Program-made: the position numbers and the translations under genes
Notes under the pieces: model-generated
Databases searched by the model: none
Seen by the model: the letters and a program-made list of their open reading frames with translations, nothing else
Told to the model about the DNA's origin: nothing
DNA from: JALHUB01 sp963719465
Lineage (GTDB): Bacteria; Chloroflexota; Dehalococcoidia; DSTF01; JALHUB01
DNA length: 64,000 bases
Assembly (NCBI GenBank): GCA_963719465.1
Contig: OY970386.1
Coordinates: 744,001-808,000, forward strand
Direction: 5' to 3'
In this document: piece by piece, positions 1 through 9,096 of the stretch
Layout of the letters: each line of letters opens with the position of its first letter
Numbering within the stretch: the first letter of the stretch is position 1

Positions 1-19
1 ACGGACAAAGCATCTTCCG

Positions 20-1096
<1,077 letters not shown>

Positions 1097-1127
1097 CGCC
1101 CGATCCTCGTCGGAGCGGAAAACGCAT

Positions 1128-1194
1128 CTGAGGGTTGAAACCCTCAGCCTCAGCAGTACAATGTTGGGTGCAGGCTGCGGGATTTGTCCCGCAG
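1128..1194 (+). repeat. Paired palindromic element (hairpin X plus hairpin Y)
   Basis: Two near-perfect palindromes lie between ispG and the next gene. Hairpin X (1128-1147) is CTGAGGGTTGAAACCCTCAG, with 9-bp arms and a 2-nt loop. Hairpin Y (1175-1194) is CTGCGGGATTTGTCCCGCAG, with 8-bp arms. The same X, as an exact 20-mer on the minus strand, followed by a Y-like hairpin, occurs three times in the array at 41614-42108. No T-run follows, so this is a dispersed element rather than a standard terminator. Confidence 0.75.
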
Positions 1195-1222
1195 AGGTGC
1201 TTGTCTTTCCAGGAGAGACGCC

Positions 1223-1513
1223 GTGAACTTCAACGTTATCGGCCTCATCGTCCTGTTTCTCGTCTGGGCGTTGTTCGGCTTCATCCCCTGGCTCGTCGTC
1301 GCTGTCCGACGCCGCGGCCGCGATATGCTGGCGCTGCTGCCGCTCGCCATTCTCGGCGGCATCGGCGGCGCGATCCTGGTGCCGCTGCTCGGCGCGCGCA
1401 ACCTGCCGGCGGTGCTGGGCAGCCTCGTCGCGGCGATGGCCGGCGGGCTGCTCCTTACGCTCGCCGGACCGTATGTCGCCGGGCGCGTGCTGCGGTTCCG
1501 ATCTGAGGGATAA
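1223..1513 (+). CDS. Small three-helix membrane protein, unknown function
   Basis: A 96-residue hydrophobic protein that I do not recognise firmly. The GTG at 1223 is chosen as start because AGGAG (1211-1215) lies seven bases upstream; a longer reading from 1184 would put the hairpin Y repeat inside the coding region. Membrane helices are likely at residues 5-28, 34-52 and 56-80, with an Arg-rich loop (RRRGRD) between the first two. The glycine-rich second half loosely resembles GlsB/YeaQ-type envelope proteins, but that is a guess. The stop codon lies inside the palindrome at 1503-1522. Confidence 0.7.
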   Translation: MNFNVIGLIVLFLVWALFGFIPWLVVAVRRRGRDMLALLPLAILGGIGGAILVPLLGARNLPAVLGSLVAAMAGGLLLTLAGPYVAGRVLRFRSEG

Positions 1514-1522
1514 ATCCCTCAG
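1503..1522 (+). repeat. Palindrome overlapping a stop codon
   Basis: CTGAGGGATAAATCCCTCAG: 9-bp arms around a 2-nt loop. The TAA stop of the small membrane protein gene (1511-1513) sits in its centre. It has the outer arms of hairpin X at 1128 (CTGAGGG/CCCTCAG) with a changed core, so it probably belongs to the same palindrome family. Confidence 0.7.
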
Positions 1523-1580
1523 CTTCCTCTCCACACCTCCCTCCAGAAGGTGCGTTCCCGTGCCCGTTCATCCGTAAGCG

Positions 1581-1698
1581 GGAGTGCAGAGGGTGTCCCT
1601 CTGCCGGGGTTCCAAGGGGTGTCCCCTTGGCCCCTAGGGGACGTCTCTCGGGCGGGCGGGTGGGAAGAAAAGCGCAAATGTTTCGACAAGCGGCAGCG
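1581..1698 (+). repeat. Dispersed repeat of about 118 bp, copy 1
   Basis: Fills most of the 295-bp gap between the small membrane protein gene and proS. It begins GGAGTGCAG and contains two hairpins with TGT loops (1586-1604, GCAGAGGG/CCCTCTGC; 1612-1630, CCAAGGGG/CCCCTTGG) and the palindrome CCCCTAGGGG (1631-1640). It then reads GGGCGGGTGGGAAGA and ends AAGCGGCAGCG. The same order and end sequences recur at 5061-5177, and the last third recurs inverted near 46864. It has no coding capacity that I can support. Confidence 0.65.
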
Positions 1699-1808
1699 GG
1701 GAGGCGCGGCGGGGCTCGAACGCCGGCGAGGTCAATCGCGCGTCCTTGACCGCGCCGCCTGCCTCCTCTATCCTCGCGATGAACCTATCCTTCGACTCAG
1801 GAGACCGC

Positions 1809-3509
1809 ATGCGTCTGACTCATCTCTTCGGCAAGACGCTGCGTCAGGCCCCGGCTGAGGCCGAGACGCCGAACCATCAGCTCCTCCTCCGCGCCCGCCT
1901 CATCGCCCAGCTCACGGCCGGCGTCTACAGCTACCTGCCGCTCGGCTGGCGGGCCCTCCTCAAGCTGCGACAGATCATACGCGAGGAGATGGACGCGGCC
2001 GGCGGCCAGGAGGTCTGGCTGCCCGCCCTCCAACCGGTCGAGATGTGGGAGGCGTCCGGACGGCGCAAGGCCTTCGGCGACACGCTCTTCGTCCTCAAGG
2101 ACCGCCGCGACCGGGAGCTGGCGCTGGGCCCGACGCACGAGGAGGTCATCGTCAATCTGTTCAAGCGGCTCGTCCAGAGCTACCGCGAGCTGCCGGTCCT
2201 CGTCTACCAGATGCAGACGAAGTTCCGCGACGAGCCGCGCCCCCGCGGCGGCCTCATGCGCACCCGCGAGTTCACGATGATGGACCTCTACAGCTTCGAC
2301 GCCGACGCCGCCGGCCTGGACGCCAGCTACGACCGCGTCTTCACCGCCTACAAGAACAGCTTCGACCGCTGCGGCGTCCCCAGCGTCGCCGTCCTCGCCG
2401 ACTCCGGGCCCATCGGCGGCCGCGACAGCCAGGAGTTCATGCACCTGACCGACGTCGGCGAAGACCAGGTGCTCATCTGCCCCAGCGGCCACTACGCCGC
2501 CAACACCGAGAAGGCGGCCTTCCGCAAAGAGCGGAAGGGCGACGCCGAGCAGCCGCTGCCGGTCGAAGAGGTGGCCACTCCCGGCCAGAAGACCATCGAC
2601 GACCTGGTCGCTTTCCTCGGGGTGCCGCCCTGGAAGACGCTGAAGGCGGTCTTTTACGCCAGCGACGGCGCGCCCGTCTTCGTCGCCATCCGCGGCGACC
2701 TGGAGGTGAACGAGATCAAGCTGCGAAACGCCCTCGGCGGCGGCGAGCTGCGGCTGATGGACGACCGCGAAGTCACAGCGGCGGGCCTTGTGGCGGGAGC
2801 GGCGTCGCCTTCGGGTCTGCGGGGCATTCGCGTCGTCGCCGACGACTCCGTGGTCGACGCGCCGAACCTGGTCGGCGGCGGCAACAGCCCCGACGTCCAC
2901 GTCCGCAACCTGAACTACGGCCGCGATTGGCAGGCGGAGATCGTCGCGGACATCGCCCTCGCCCGCGAAGGCGACGGCTGTCCCGAGTGCGGGACGCCAC
3001 TACAGATGCGTCGCGCCATCGAGCTCGGCCACGTCTTCAAGCTCGGCACCATCTACAGCGACAAGCTCGGCGCCACGTATCTCGACGCCGAAGGCAAGGC
3101 GCGGCCCGTCGTCATGGGCTGCTACGGCATCGGCGTCGAGCGGCTGCTGGCGACCGTCATCGAGGCCAACCACGACGAGAAAGGCATCATCTGGCCGGCG
3201 AGCGTGGCGCCCTACCAGGCGCACCTCGTGGCGCTCAACGTCGACAATGCGTCGGTGCGCGACGCGGCGGAGAAGCTGTACGCCGACCTCCAGGCCGCCG
3301 GCGTCGAAGTCCTGTACGACGACCGCGAGGAGTCGCCGGGCGTGAAGTTCAACGACGCCGACCTGCTGGGGATGCCGCTGCGAGTGACGGTCAGCCAGCG
3401 AACGCTGGAGAAGCAGAGCGTGGAGCTGAAGCGGCGTCGGGAGAAGGAATCGACGCTGGTGCCGCTGTCCGAAGCCGTCGCCGCAATCGCTAGCAAAGCG
3501 AAGTCGTAG
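1809..3509 (+). CDS. proS: Prolyl-tRNA synthetase
   Basis: Class II aminoacyl-tRNA synthetase charging tRNA-Pro in the cytosol. The 566-residue product is the long bacterial type with an inserted YbaK-like editing domain at roughly residues 230-380. Class II motif 2 is seen in KFRDEPRPRGGLMRTREFT and motif 3 in GCYGIGVERLLATVIEA. The C-terminal anticodon-binding domain starts near residue 460. The ATG at 1809 is preferred over an in-frame ATG at 1746 because AGGAG (1799-1803) lies five bases upstream and the protein then starts MRLTHLFGKTLRQ, as family members do. It is a single gene facing a convergent neighbour. Confidence 0.96.
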   Translation: MRLTHLFGKTLRQAPAEAETPNHQLLLRARLIAQLTAGVYSYLPLGWRALLKLRQIIREEMDAAGGQEVWLPALQPVEMWEASGRRKAFGDTLFVLKDRRDRELALGPTHEEVIVNLFKRLVQSYRELPVLVYQMQTKFRDEPRPRGGLMRTREFTMMDLYSFDADAAGLDASYDRVFTAYKNSFDRCGVPSVAVLADSGPIGGRDSQEFMHLTDVGEDQVLICPSGHYAANTEKAAFRKERKGDAEQPLPVEEVATPGQKTIDDLVAFLGVPPWKTLKAVFYASDGAPVFVAIRGDLEVNEIKLRNALGGGELRLMDDREVTAAGLVAGAASPSGLRGIRVVADDSVVDAPNLVGGGNSPDVHVRNLNYGRDWQAEIVADIALAREGDGCPECGTPLQMRRAIELGHVFKLGTIYSDKLGATYLDAEGKARPVVMGCYGIGVERLLATVIEANHDEKGIIWPASVAPYQAHLVALNVDNASVRDAAEKLYADLQAAGVEVLYDDREESPGVKFNDADLLGMPLRVTVSQRTLEKQSVELKRRREKESTLVPLSEAVAAIASKAKS

Positions 3510-3522
3510 TGGGCTAAGATCG

Positions 3523-4206
3523 CTACATCCGCGAAAGCAGCTCCGCCTTCTTCGCCGCGAACTCCTCGTCGGTGATGGCGCCGGAGTCGTGCAGCGCCGA
3601 AAGCTTCTCGATCTGGGTCGCGATGTCCTGCGATGAGCCGGCAGGAGGCGGCACGGGCGGTCGGTCGCTGCCCGGTAGCGAGACCGGAGGCGCGTACGCC
3701 GGCGGCGACGAGATGCCGGCAGGCAGCGGGCCCAGCGACCCCTGCTCAACTATCTTCTCCGACCCGCGCGCCTTGACGACGACCGTGGACGCGACCTTGT
3801 CGTGCAGCGTCTGGCTGTTCTTGTCCCAGAGGATCCACAGGTCGTCGAGATATAACGGAATAACGCCGAGGATTATTCCGACCAGCCCTCGCAAGAACAT
3901 GTAGCCGGTCCCGCAGGCCTGGCCGTCGGTCTTGATCACCCGCAGGCCGACGACGGCCTTGCCCGGGTTCTGCCCTCTCGGCGCGACGATGAACCACCAG
4001 ATTATCCAGCCAATCCAGAGGGTCAGGACCGTAAGGATTGCGTTGACAATTGCCGAGCCGAGCCGTTCCAGCCGGCTCGCCACTACGACGGTCCCTTCCC
4101 GGTCCCAGATGAACGTGCCGCAGTAGGGGCAGAACAGGCTGTCGGAGAACGGCCGCTGACAGGACACGCAGGTTTGCTGAGAGTAGACGCCGGTGCTTGC
4201 GCTCAT
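3523..4206 (-). CDS. RDD-family membrane protein with zinc ribbon and SHOCT tail
   Basis: A 227-residue three-part protein. An N-terminal zinc ribbon (CVSC and CPYC pairs, residues 13-30) is followed by an RDD membrane domain (about 45-150), with hydrophobic helices and the family-type PRGQNPGKAVVGLRVI segment. A proline-rich linker leads to a C-terminal SHOCT helix pair (IEKLSALHDSGAITDEEFAAKK, split here by function, residues about 195-224). RDD proteins are proposed to act in membrane transport or stress tolerance, and SHOCT segments often mediate oligomerisation. The specific role is unknown. It converges on proS with a 13-bp gap. Confidence 0.82.
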   Translation of the reverse strand: MSASTGVYSQQTCVSCQRPFSDSLFCPYCGTFIWDREGTVVVASRLERLGSAIVNAILTVLTLWIGWIIWWFIVAPRGQNPGKAVVGLRVIKTDGQACGTGYMFLRGLVGIILGVIPLYLDDLWILWDKNSQTLHDKVASTVVVKARGSEKIVEQGSLGPLPAGISSPPAYAPPVSLPGSDRPPVPPPAGSSQDIATQIEKLSALHDSGAITDEEFAAKKAELLSRM

Positions 4207-4285
4207 CCCGCTTCCTCCTTCGGGCAGTCGTAATTACGCGTCACGAACTTCAGCCGTCGAGTATAGCCGCGCGGATGCGCAGTGT

Positions 4286-4999
4286 CTACTTTTTTCCCAC
4301 GGCGACTATCGCCACCCGCAGCGGCGCCAGCGCCTCGACTCGGTTCACCAGCCGCTCGTACCCCACCCCCAGCGCATACGCCAGCGGGTGAAACGCCAGG
4401 TACTCCGGCTCCGACTCAAAGCGGTCGATTCGCTCCACCGTCAGCCCCGCGCCCTCCAGCAGCCGTCGCAGCTTGCCCGCGGTGTTCGCGCGGTACAGCG
4501 TCGGGAAGACGTTGCCCTCTTCGACGCCCCGTCGCCGGTTGATCGCCACGTGCAACCGCTGCGGCAGCAGGCTCGCGGCAAGCGGCACGTAGTGGAAGCG
4601 ATTCGGCGTCAGCAGCAGGAAGCGCCCGCCCGGCTTGAGCACGCGCGCGACCTCCGCCAGCGCCCGCTCCGGCCGCGCCAGGTGCTCCATGACGTGGCTG
4701 GCCAGCACGGCGTCGAACGAGGCGGCGGCGAAAGGGAGGCGCTCCAGGTCGCCGCGCACCCGGTCGCCGACGTTCGGGTTGTCGCGCAGCTCGTCGCCGA
4801 TGTCGACGCCGACGACGCGACAGCCGCTCGCGAGCTGATAGCGGAAGACGCGCCCGCTGCCGCAGCCGGCATCGAGGACGACGGCGCCGGCGGGGATGTC
4901 CCGTCGCAGTGCCTCCTCGAAGCGCTGGTACATGCCGCGGAACTCCGGCGGATAGAAGCGCTCTCGCAGCTCTTCCTTCCGCCAGCCGAATCCGAACAC
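4286..4999 (-). CDS. Class I SAM-dependent methyltransferase
   Basis: A 237-residue cytosolic methyltransferase of the Methyltransf_11/25 type. Motif I, VVLDAGCGSGR, lies near residues 40-50; the later conserved blocks are GDLERLPF and DAVLASHVMEHLARPERA, then VLKPGGRFLLLTPN. The substrate cannot be told from the sequence. The GTG start at 4999 is chosen because GGAGG (5006-5010, minus strand) lies six bases upstream. A longer open frame reaching 5203 would read through the dispersed repeat at 5061-5177 and has no family-like sequence. Confidence 0.85.
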   Translation of the reverse strand: MFGFGWRKEELRERFYPPEFRGMYQRFEEALRRDIPAGAVVLDAGCGSGRVFRYQLASGCRVVGVDIGDELRDNPNVGDRVRGDLERLPFAAASFDAVLASHVMEHLARPERALAEVARVLKPGGRFLLLTPNRFHYVPLAASLLPQRLHVAINRRRGVEEGNVFPTLYRANTAGKLRRLLEGAGLTVERIDRFESEPEYLAFHPLAYALGVGYERLVNRVEALAPLRVAIVAVGKK

Positions 5000-5060
5000 G
5001 GGCAACCTCCCTCGATGTAGAGCCGACTTCGCCCATTCTATCGGAGATGGCCGCGTACGG

Positions 5061-5177
5061 GGAGTGCAGTGGGACGCCGCCCCTTTTCCGGGGATGAGGG
5101 GTGTTCCTCGTCTTCGAGATTGACCTATGAGGGTGGGCGGGTGGGAAGATGGACGCTTTTTTCGCGAAGCGGCAGCG
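5061..5177 (+). repeat. Dispersed repeat of about 118 bp, copy 2
   Basis: Lies between the divergent methyltransferase and nusA promoter regions. It shares with 1581-1698 the start GGAGTGCAG, a central hairpin with a GGTGTT loop (GATGAGG/CCTCGTC), the segment GGGCGGGTGGGAAGA and the end GCGAAGCGGCAGCG, all in the same order and almost the same length. The middle is more diverged than the ends. Confidence 0.6.
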
Positions 5178-5246
5178 CCCGCTGAGGGCAGCGTCGTTGC
5201 CATCCGCGCGACGCCGGGCTTCGCCGCGTCGAAAGCGCCGCCGAAC

Positions 5247-5275
5247 TTGCAAACGCAGGATCAACGTGCTATATT
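5247..5275 (+). promoter_or_regulatory. Promoter of the nusA operon
   Basis: A sigma-70-like promoter: -35 TTGCAA (5247-5252), a 17-bp spacer, and -10 TATATT (5270-5275). It would start transcription near 5282, about 80 bases before nusA, so that the hairpin at 5303-5324 lies in the leader. Confidence 0.65.
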
Positions 5276-5302
5276 TGACTGCGAGTTAAGGAACTCTTCG
5301 GG

Positions 5303-5324
5303 AGTGGGTTCAGCCCACTTTTTT
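5303..5324 (+). terminator. Attenuator-like hairpin in the nusA leader
   Basis: AGTGGG and CCCACT arms around the loop TTCAG, immediately followed by a run of six T, which is the form of an intrinsic terminator. It lies between the promoter (5247-5275) and the nusA start (5365), so it can only act as a leader attenuator for the operon. Similar hairpins occur in leaders of rimP-nusA operons in other bacteria. NusA feedback on this site is an inference. Confidence 0.6.
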
Positions 5325-5364
5325 GTTGGCCGGACTTTGTTCGGCTAAGGGGTTGTAGAGAAGA

Positions 5365-6843
5365 ATGAAAAGCGATTTTCTTATGGCGATAACGCAGCTC
5401 GCCGCGGAGAAGAACCTGCCGAAAGAAATGGTTCTCGAAGCGGTGGAGGCTGCCCTTTCTTCCGCCTATAAGAAAGACAATCTCGCGACCGCCAACGTCG
5501 TCGTTCGCATCGACCGCGAGACCGGCGTGGTGCGGGTCTACATGCGAAAAACGATCGTCGAAGAAGTGACAGACGCGCGCACGGAGATGACGACGCAGGA
5601 GGCGCGCAGCTTCAAGCCGGACGCCATCCTCGGCGACACCGTAGACATCGAGACCGCCGCCCACGACGGCGGCCGCATCGCCGCGCAGACAGCAAAGCAG
5701 GTCGTCCTCCAGCGACTGCGCGAGGCCGAGCGCGAGGTCGTCTACGAAGAGTACTCCGGCAAAGAAGGCGACATCGTCTCCGGCATGGTCCAGCGCTTCG
5801 AGGGCAAGAACGTAATAATCGACCTCGGCAAGGCGGAGGCCGTCCTGCCGCCGTCGGAACAGGTGAAGACGGAGCACTACCGGCCCGGCCAGCGGCTGAA
5901 GCTGTACCTGCTGGAGGTCATCAAGTCGGCGAAGGGGCCGCAGGTGACGCTTTCGCGCACCCATAAGAACCTGCTCCGCCGCCTCTTCGAGTTGGAGGTG
6001 CCGGAGATATTCAAGGGCACCGTCGAGCTGCGCTCCATCGCCCGCGAGCCCGGGCACCGCAGCAAGGTCGCGGTCTATTCGTCGCAGGAAGGCATCGACC
6101 CCGTCGGCGCCTGCGTGGGCCTGCGCGGGATCCGTATCCAGAACATCGTCAACGAGCTGGGGGGCGAGCGCATCAACGTCGTCCAGTGGGATAGCGACGC
6201 CGGACGCTTCGTCGCCAACGCCCTTAGCCCGGCGCAGGTGCTCGGCGTCAGCGTCGACGCCGGGGAGAACACCGCCTCCGTCGTCGTCCCAGACAGGCAG
6301 CTCTCCCTGGCCATCGGCAAGGAAGGGCAAAACGCCCGCCTGGCCGCCAAGCTCACCGGCTGGCGCATCGACATCCGCAGCGAAACGATTTCCCAGCAGG
6401 AGCGAGCCGCCGGCGTCGTAGCGGAAGCGGAGGCAGTGGTCGAGCAGCCGGCACCGAAACCGGCGGCCAAGCGCAAGGCTAAGGCTCCGGCCGTGCCCGT
6501 CGCGGCGGAAGAGGTGGTCCTGCCGCCGGAAGAAGAGGCTGCGCTCGCCTTCGTCGAGGAGGAGGAAGAGGTCGCGGCGGTGGAAGTTACAGCCGGGGCG
6601 CCGGAGCCGGTCGCGGCAGTCGCGCCCGCCGCCGAGCGGCGAAAGCCCGGCATCCGCTTCGCTGAGGAGATTCTGCCGGCCGCCACCGTGGAAGCGCCGG
6701 CGAAGGGCAAGAAGGCCAAGGCAGGCAAGGGCGCCCGCGCCGCCAAGGAAGAGGTCGAACTGGAAGCTCCCGCCAAGGTGAAGAAGGGAAAGAAGGCGCG
6801 CCGCCCGCTGGTCGAGGACGAGGACGAAGACCTCGACTACTAG
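5365..6843 (+). CDS. nusA: Transcription termination/antitermination protein NusA
   Basis: RNA polymerase-associated factor controlling pausing, termination and antitermination. The 492 residues comprise the N-terminal polymerase-binding domain (1-125), an S1 domain (about 135-200, GDIVSGMVQRFEGKNVIIDL), and two KH domains (about 205-345, with VGLRGIRIQNIVNELGG and IGKEGQNARLAAKLTGW). A tail of about 140 residues rich in Ala, Glu and Lys follows and looks disordered. It is the first gene of nusA-ylxR-infB-rbfA-truB. The rimP gene that often precedes nusA is not present here. Confidence 0.96.
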   Translation: MKSDFLMAITQLAAEKNLPKEMVLEAVEAALSSAYKKDNLATANVVVRIDRETGVVRVYMRKTIVEEVTDARTEMTTQEARSFKPDAILGDTVDIETAAHDGGRIAAQTAKQVVLQRLREAEREVVYEEYSGKEGDIVSGMVQRFEGKNVIIDLGKAEAVLPPSEQVKTEHYRPGQRLKLYLLEVIKSAKGPQVTLSRTHKNLLRRLFELEVPEIFKGTVELRSIAREPGHRSKVAVYSSQEGIDPVGACVGLRGIRIQNIVNELGGERINVVQWDSDAGRFVANALSPAQVLGVSVDAGENTASVVVPDRQLSLAIGKEGQNARLAAKLTGWRIDIRSETISQQERAAGVVAEAEAVVEQPAPKPAAKRKAKAPAVPVAAEEVVLPPEEEAALAFVEEEEEVAAVEVTAGAPEPVAAVAPAAERRKPGIRFAEEILPAATVEAPAKGKKAKAGKGARAAKEEVELEAPAKVKKGKKARRPLVEDEDEDLDY

Positions 6844-6865
6844 GCCGCGCCGGAGCGATACGCAT

Positions 6866-7159
6866 ATGACCGCCAACCTTCAGGCGAGGCCGAAGCACGT
6901 GCCCCTGCGCACCTGCGTCGCCTGCCGGACGACGGGCGCCAAGCGTGGCTTGATTCGCATTGTGCGGACGCCTGAGGGCGGCGTCGAGGTCGACGCGAAG
7001 GGCAGAGCCGCCGGACGCGGCGCCTACCTTTGCCGGCGGCGCCAGTGCTGGCAGGAGGCGCTGAAGCGCGATGCGCTCGCCCGCGCGCTCCGCGTCAAGC
7101 TGGGCGAAACAGATAAAGACAAGCTCAAGGCATTTGCCGAAGAGCTGGGAGAGGACTAG
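6866..7159 (+). CDS. ylxR: YlxR-family protein (RNase P modulator RnpM-like)
   Basis: A 97-residue basic protein of the YlxR/DUF448 family, encoded between nusA and infB as in most bacteria. The family core PLRTCVACRTTGAKRGLIRI is present at residues 13-32, followed by the GRAAGRGAYLCRRRQCW segment. In Bacillus the homologue binds RNase P RNA and modulates its activity; whether this holds here is inference. The gap to nusA is 22 bases. The end may overlap the start of infB, depending on which infB start is used. Confidence 0.92.
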   Translation: MTANLQARPKHVPLRTCVACRTTGAKRGLIRIVRTPEGGVEVDAKGRAAGRGAYLCRRRQCWQEALKRDALARALRVKLGETDKDKLKAFAEELGED

Positions 7160-9041
7160 TAACATCGTTAGACCAAGACAACAGAGGCGACCCGCACGGC
7201 CGCGAAGGCCGCAAAAACGCGACGCCGCAACCCCCAGGACGGTCGCTGCGACGCGCCCGGTTGCCCCGCCGGAAGGCAGCCGCAACGTAAAGATACCCAC
7301 GACACTGACGGTCAAAGAGCTGGCCGACCTTCTGGCACTCTCACCCGTTGAGGTCATCAAGGAGCTCATCAAGAGCGGCGTAATGGCCAGCATCAACCAG
7401 GTGATCGACTACGACACCGCGGCCATCGTCGCCCACGACCTCGAATTCGAGCCCGAGCCCGCCGTATCAGCATCCATCGCCGCCGTTGCCGAGGCCACGG
7501 AAGGCCCCGCGCCGACGGAAGAAGAACCGGAAGACAACCTCCAACCTCGGGCGCCCGTCATCACCTTCATGGGCCACGTCGACCACGGCAAGACGAGCCT
7601 GCTCGACGTCATCCGCGAGAGCGACGTCGCCGCGGGCGAGGCCGGCGGCATGACGCAGCACATCGGCGCCTACCAGGTGAAGGTGAACGACCAGCGCATC
7701 ACTTTTCTCGACACCCCGGGCCACGAGGCGTTCACAGCCATGCGCGCCCGCGGCGGTCGCGTCGCCGACATCGCCGTCCTCGTCGTGGCTGCTGACGACG
7801 GCGTCATGCCCCAGACCGTCGAGGCGATCGACCACGCCAGGGCGGCGGGCGTGCCGATCATCGTCGCTCTGAACAAGATTGACCTTCCGCAGGCGAACCA
7901 GGACCGCGTCAAGCAGCAGCTCGCCGAGCACGGCCTAGTGCTGGAAGAGTGGGGCGGCGACGTCATCTGCGTTCCCACCTCGGCGAAGACGAAGGAGGGC
8001 ATCGATAACCTCCTCGCTAACATCCTCGTCGTCGCCGAGGTCGCCGACCTGAAGGCGAATCCGGACCGGCTGGCGCGCGGCGTCGTCGTCGAAGCGGGAA
8101 TGGACATGACACGCGGCCCCATGGCGACCGTTTTGGTCCAGAAGGGCACGCTTCACCCGGGCGACATGGTGGTCGTCGGCGAGACGTTCGGCAGAGTGAA
8201 GGCAATGTTCAACGAGCACGCCCGTCGGATCAAGTCGGCGGGACCATCGTCTCCTGCCAAAGTGCTCGGGCTGGGCGCCGTTCCCGGCGCCGGCGAGCCG
8301 CTGGTCGTCGTTCCCGACGAGAAGACGGCGCGGAGCATCGTGACGGAGCGGCAGCGACGCCGTGAGGCCGCCGCCTTCCGCGAGCGCCACACGCTCAGCC
8401 TCGATACCCTTTACGGCGAGATCAGCGCCGGCAAGGTGAAAGAGCTGAACATCATTCTGAAGACGGACGTGCAGGGAAGTATCGAGCCGATCCGCAACTC
8501 GCTGGAGCGCCTGAGCACCGAAGAGGTGCACGTCAAGGTCATCCACTCCGGCTCCGGTAGCATCACCGAGTCCGACATCATGCTGGCGCTGGCGTCGAAG
8601 GGGATCATTATCGGCTTCAACACGCGGCCCGAGCCCGGCGCTCTTCGTCAGGCGGAAATCGAAGGCGTCGAGATCAACTACTACAGCATTATCTACCAGG
8701 TCGTGGAGGACGTGGAGAAGGCGCTCAAGGGGATGCACGAGCCGGTCTTCAAGGACGTGATCGACGGCCACATCGAGGTCCGACAGGTCTTCAAGGTCAG
8801 CCGCCTGGGCAACATAGCCGGCTGCTTCGTCCGCGACGGCACGGTAACGCGGACCTCCCTGGTCAGGGTCACGCGGGGCAGCGAAGTCGTGGCTGAGACC
8901 ACCATCTCCAGCCTGAAGCGCTTCAAGGACGACGTCCGTGAGGTGCAGGCCGGATACGAGTGCGGCATTACCCTCGCCGGCTTCGACGCCTTCCAGGAAG
9001 GCGACGTGCTGGAGTTCTACCACCGCGAACGCGCCAACTAG
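7071..9041 (+). CDS. infB: Translation initiation factor IF-2 (start uncertain)
   Basis: GTPase that brings initiator tRNA to the ribosome. The order is an IF2_N domain (IPTTLTVKELADLLALSPVE), a G domain with P-loop GHVDHGKTS, DTPGHEAF and NKID motifs, then beta-barrel and C-terminal domains ending CGITLAGFDAFQEGDVLEFY. The start is a problem: no ATG, GTG or TTG occurs in frame between the ylxR stop (7159) and the conserved domain. Candidates are ATG 7071 (AGGAGG at 7053-7058, but 89 bases inside ylxR), TTG 7134, or an unusual ATC at 7164 with GGGAGAGG nine bases upstream. The coordinates use the longest form. Confidence 0.9.
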   Translation: MRSPARSASSWAKQIKTSSRHLPKSWERTSNIVRPRQQRRPARPRRPQKRDAATPRTVAATRPVAPPEGSRNVKIPTTLTVKELADLLALSPVEVIKELIKSGVMASINQVIDYDTAAIVAHDLEFEPEPAVSASIAAVAEATEGPAPTEEEPEDNLQPRAPVITFMGHVDHGKTSLLDVIRESDVAAGEAGGMTQHIGAYQVKVNDQRITFLDTPGHEAFTAMRARGGRVADIAVLVVAADDGVMPQTVEAIDHARAAGVPIIVALNKIDLPQANQDRVKQQLAEHGLVLEEWGGDVICVPTSAKTKEGIDNLLANILVVAEVADLKANPDRLARGVVVEAGMDMTRGPMATVLVQKGTLHPGDMVVVGETFGRVKAMFNEHARRIKSAGPSSPAKVLGLGAVPGAGEPLVVVPDEKTARSIVTERQRRREAAAFRERHTLSLDTLYGEISAGKVKELNIILKTDVQGSIEPIRNSLERLSTEEVHVKVIHSGSGSITESDIMLALASKGIIIGFNTRPEPGALRQAEIEGVEINYYSIIYQVVEDVEKALKGMHEPVFKDVIDGHIEVRQVFKVSRLGNIAGCFVRDGTVTRTSLVRVTRGSEVVAETTISSLKRFKDDVREVQAGYECGITLAGFDAFQEGDVLEFYHRERAN

Positions 9042-9096
9042 CGGCAGCAGGGCCGTCTAAGGCTCGCGCCACTGTCTTTCCCTCGGAGAACGCCCT

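Noticed and set aside
1184..1222. Upstream start for the small membrane protein
   Set aside because: It would begin inside hairpin Y and lacks a ribosome-binding site, whereas GTG 1223 has AGGAG.
4286..5203. A longer methyltransferase of 305 residues
   Set aside because: The extra N-terminus translates the dispersed repeat at 5061-5177. A GTG with GGAGG at the right distance gives the family-like start.
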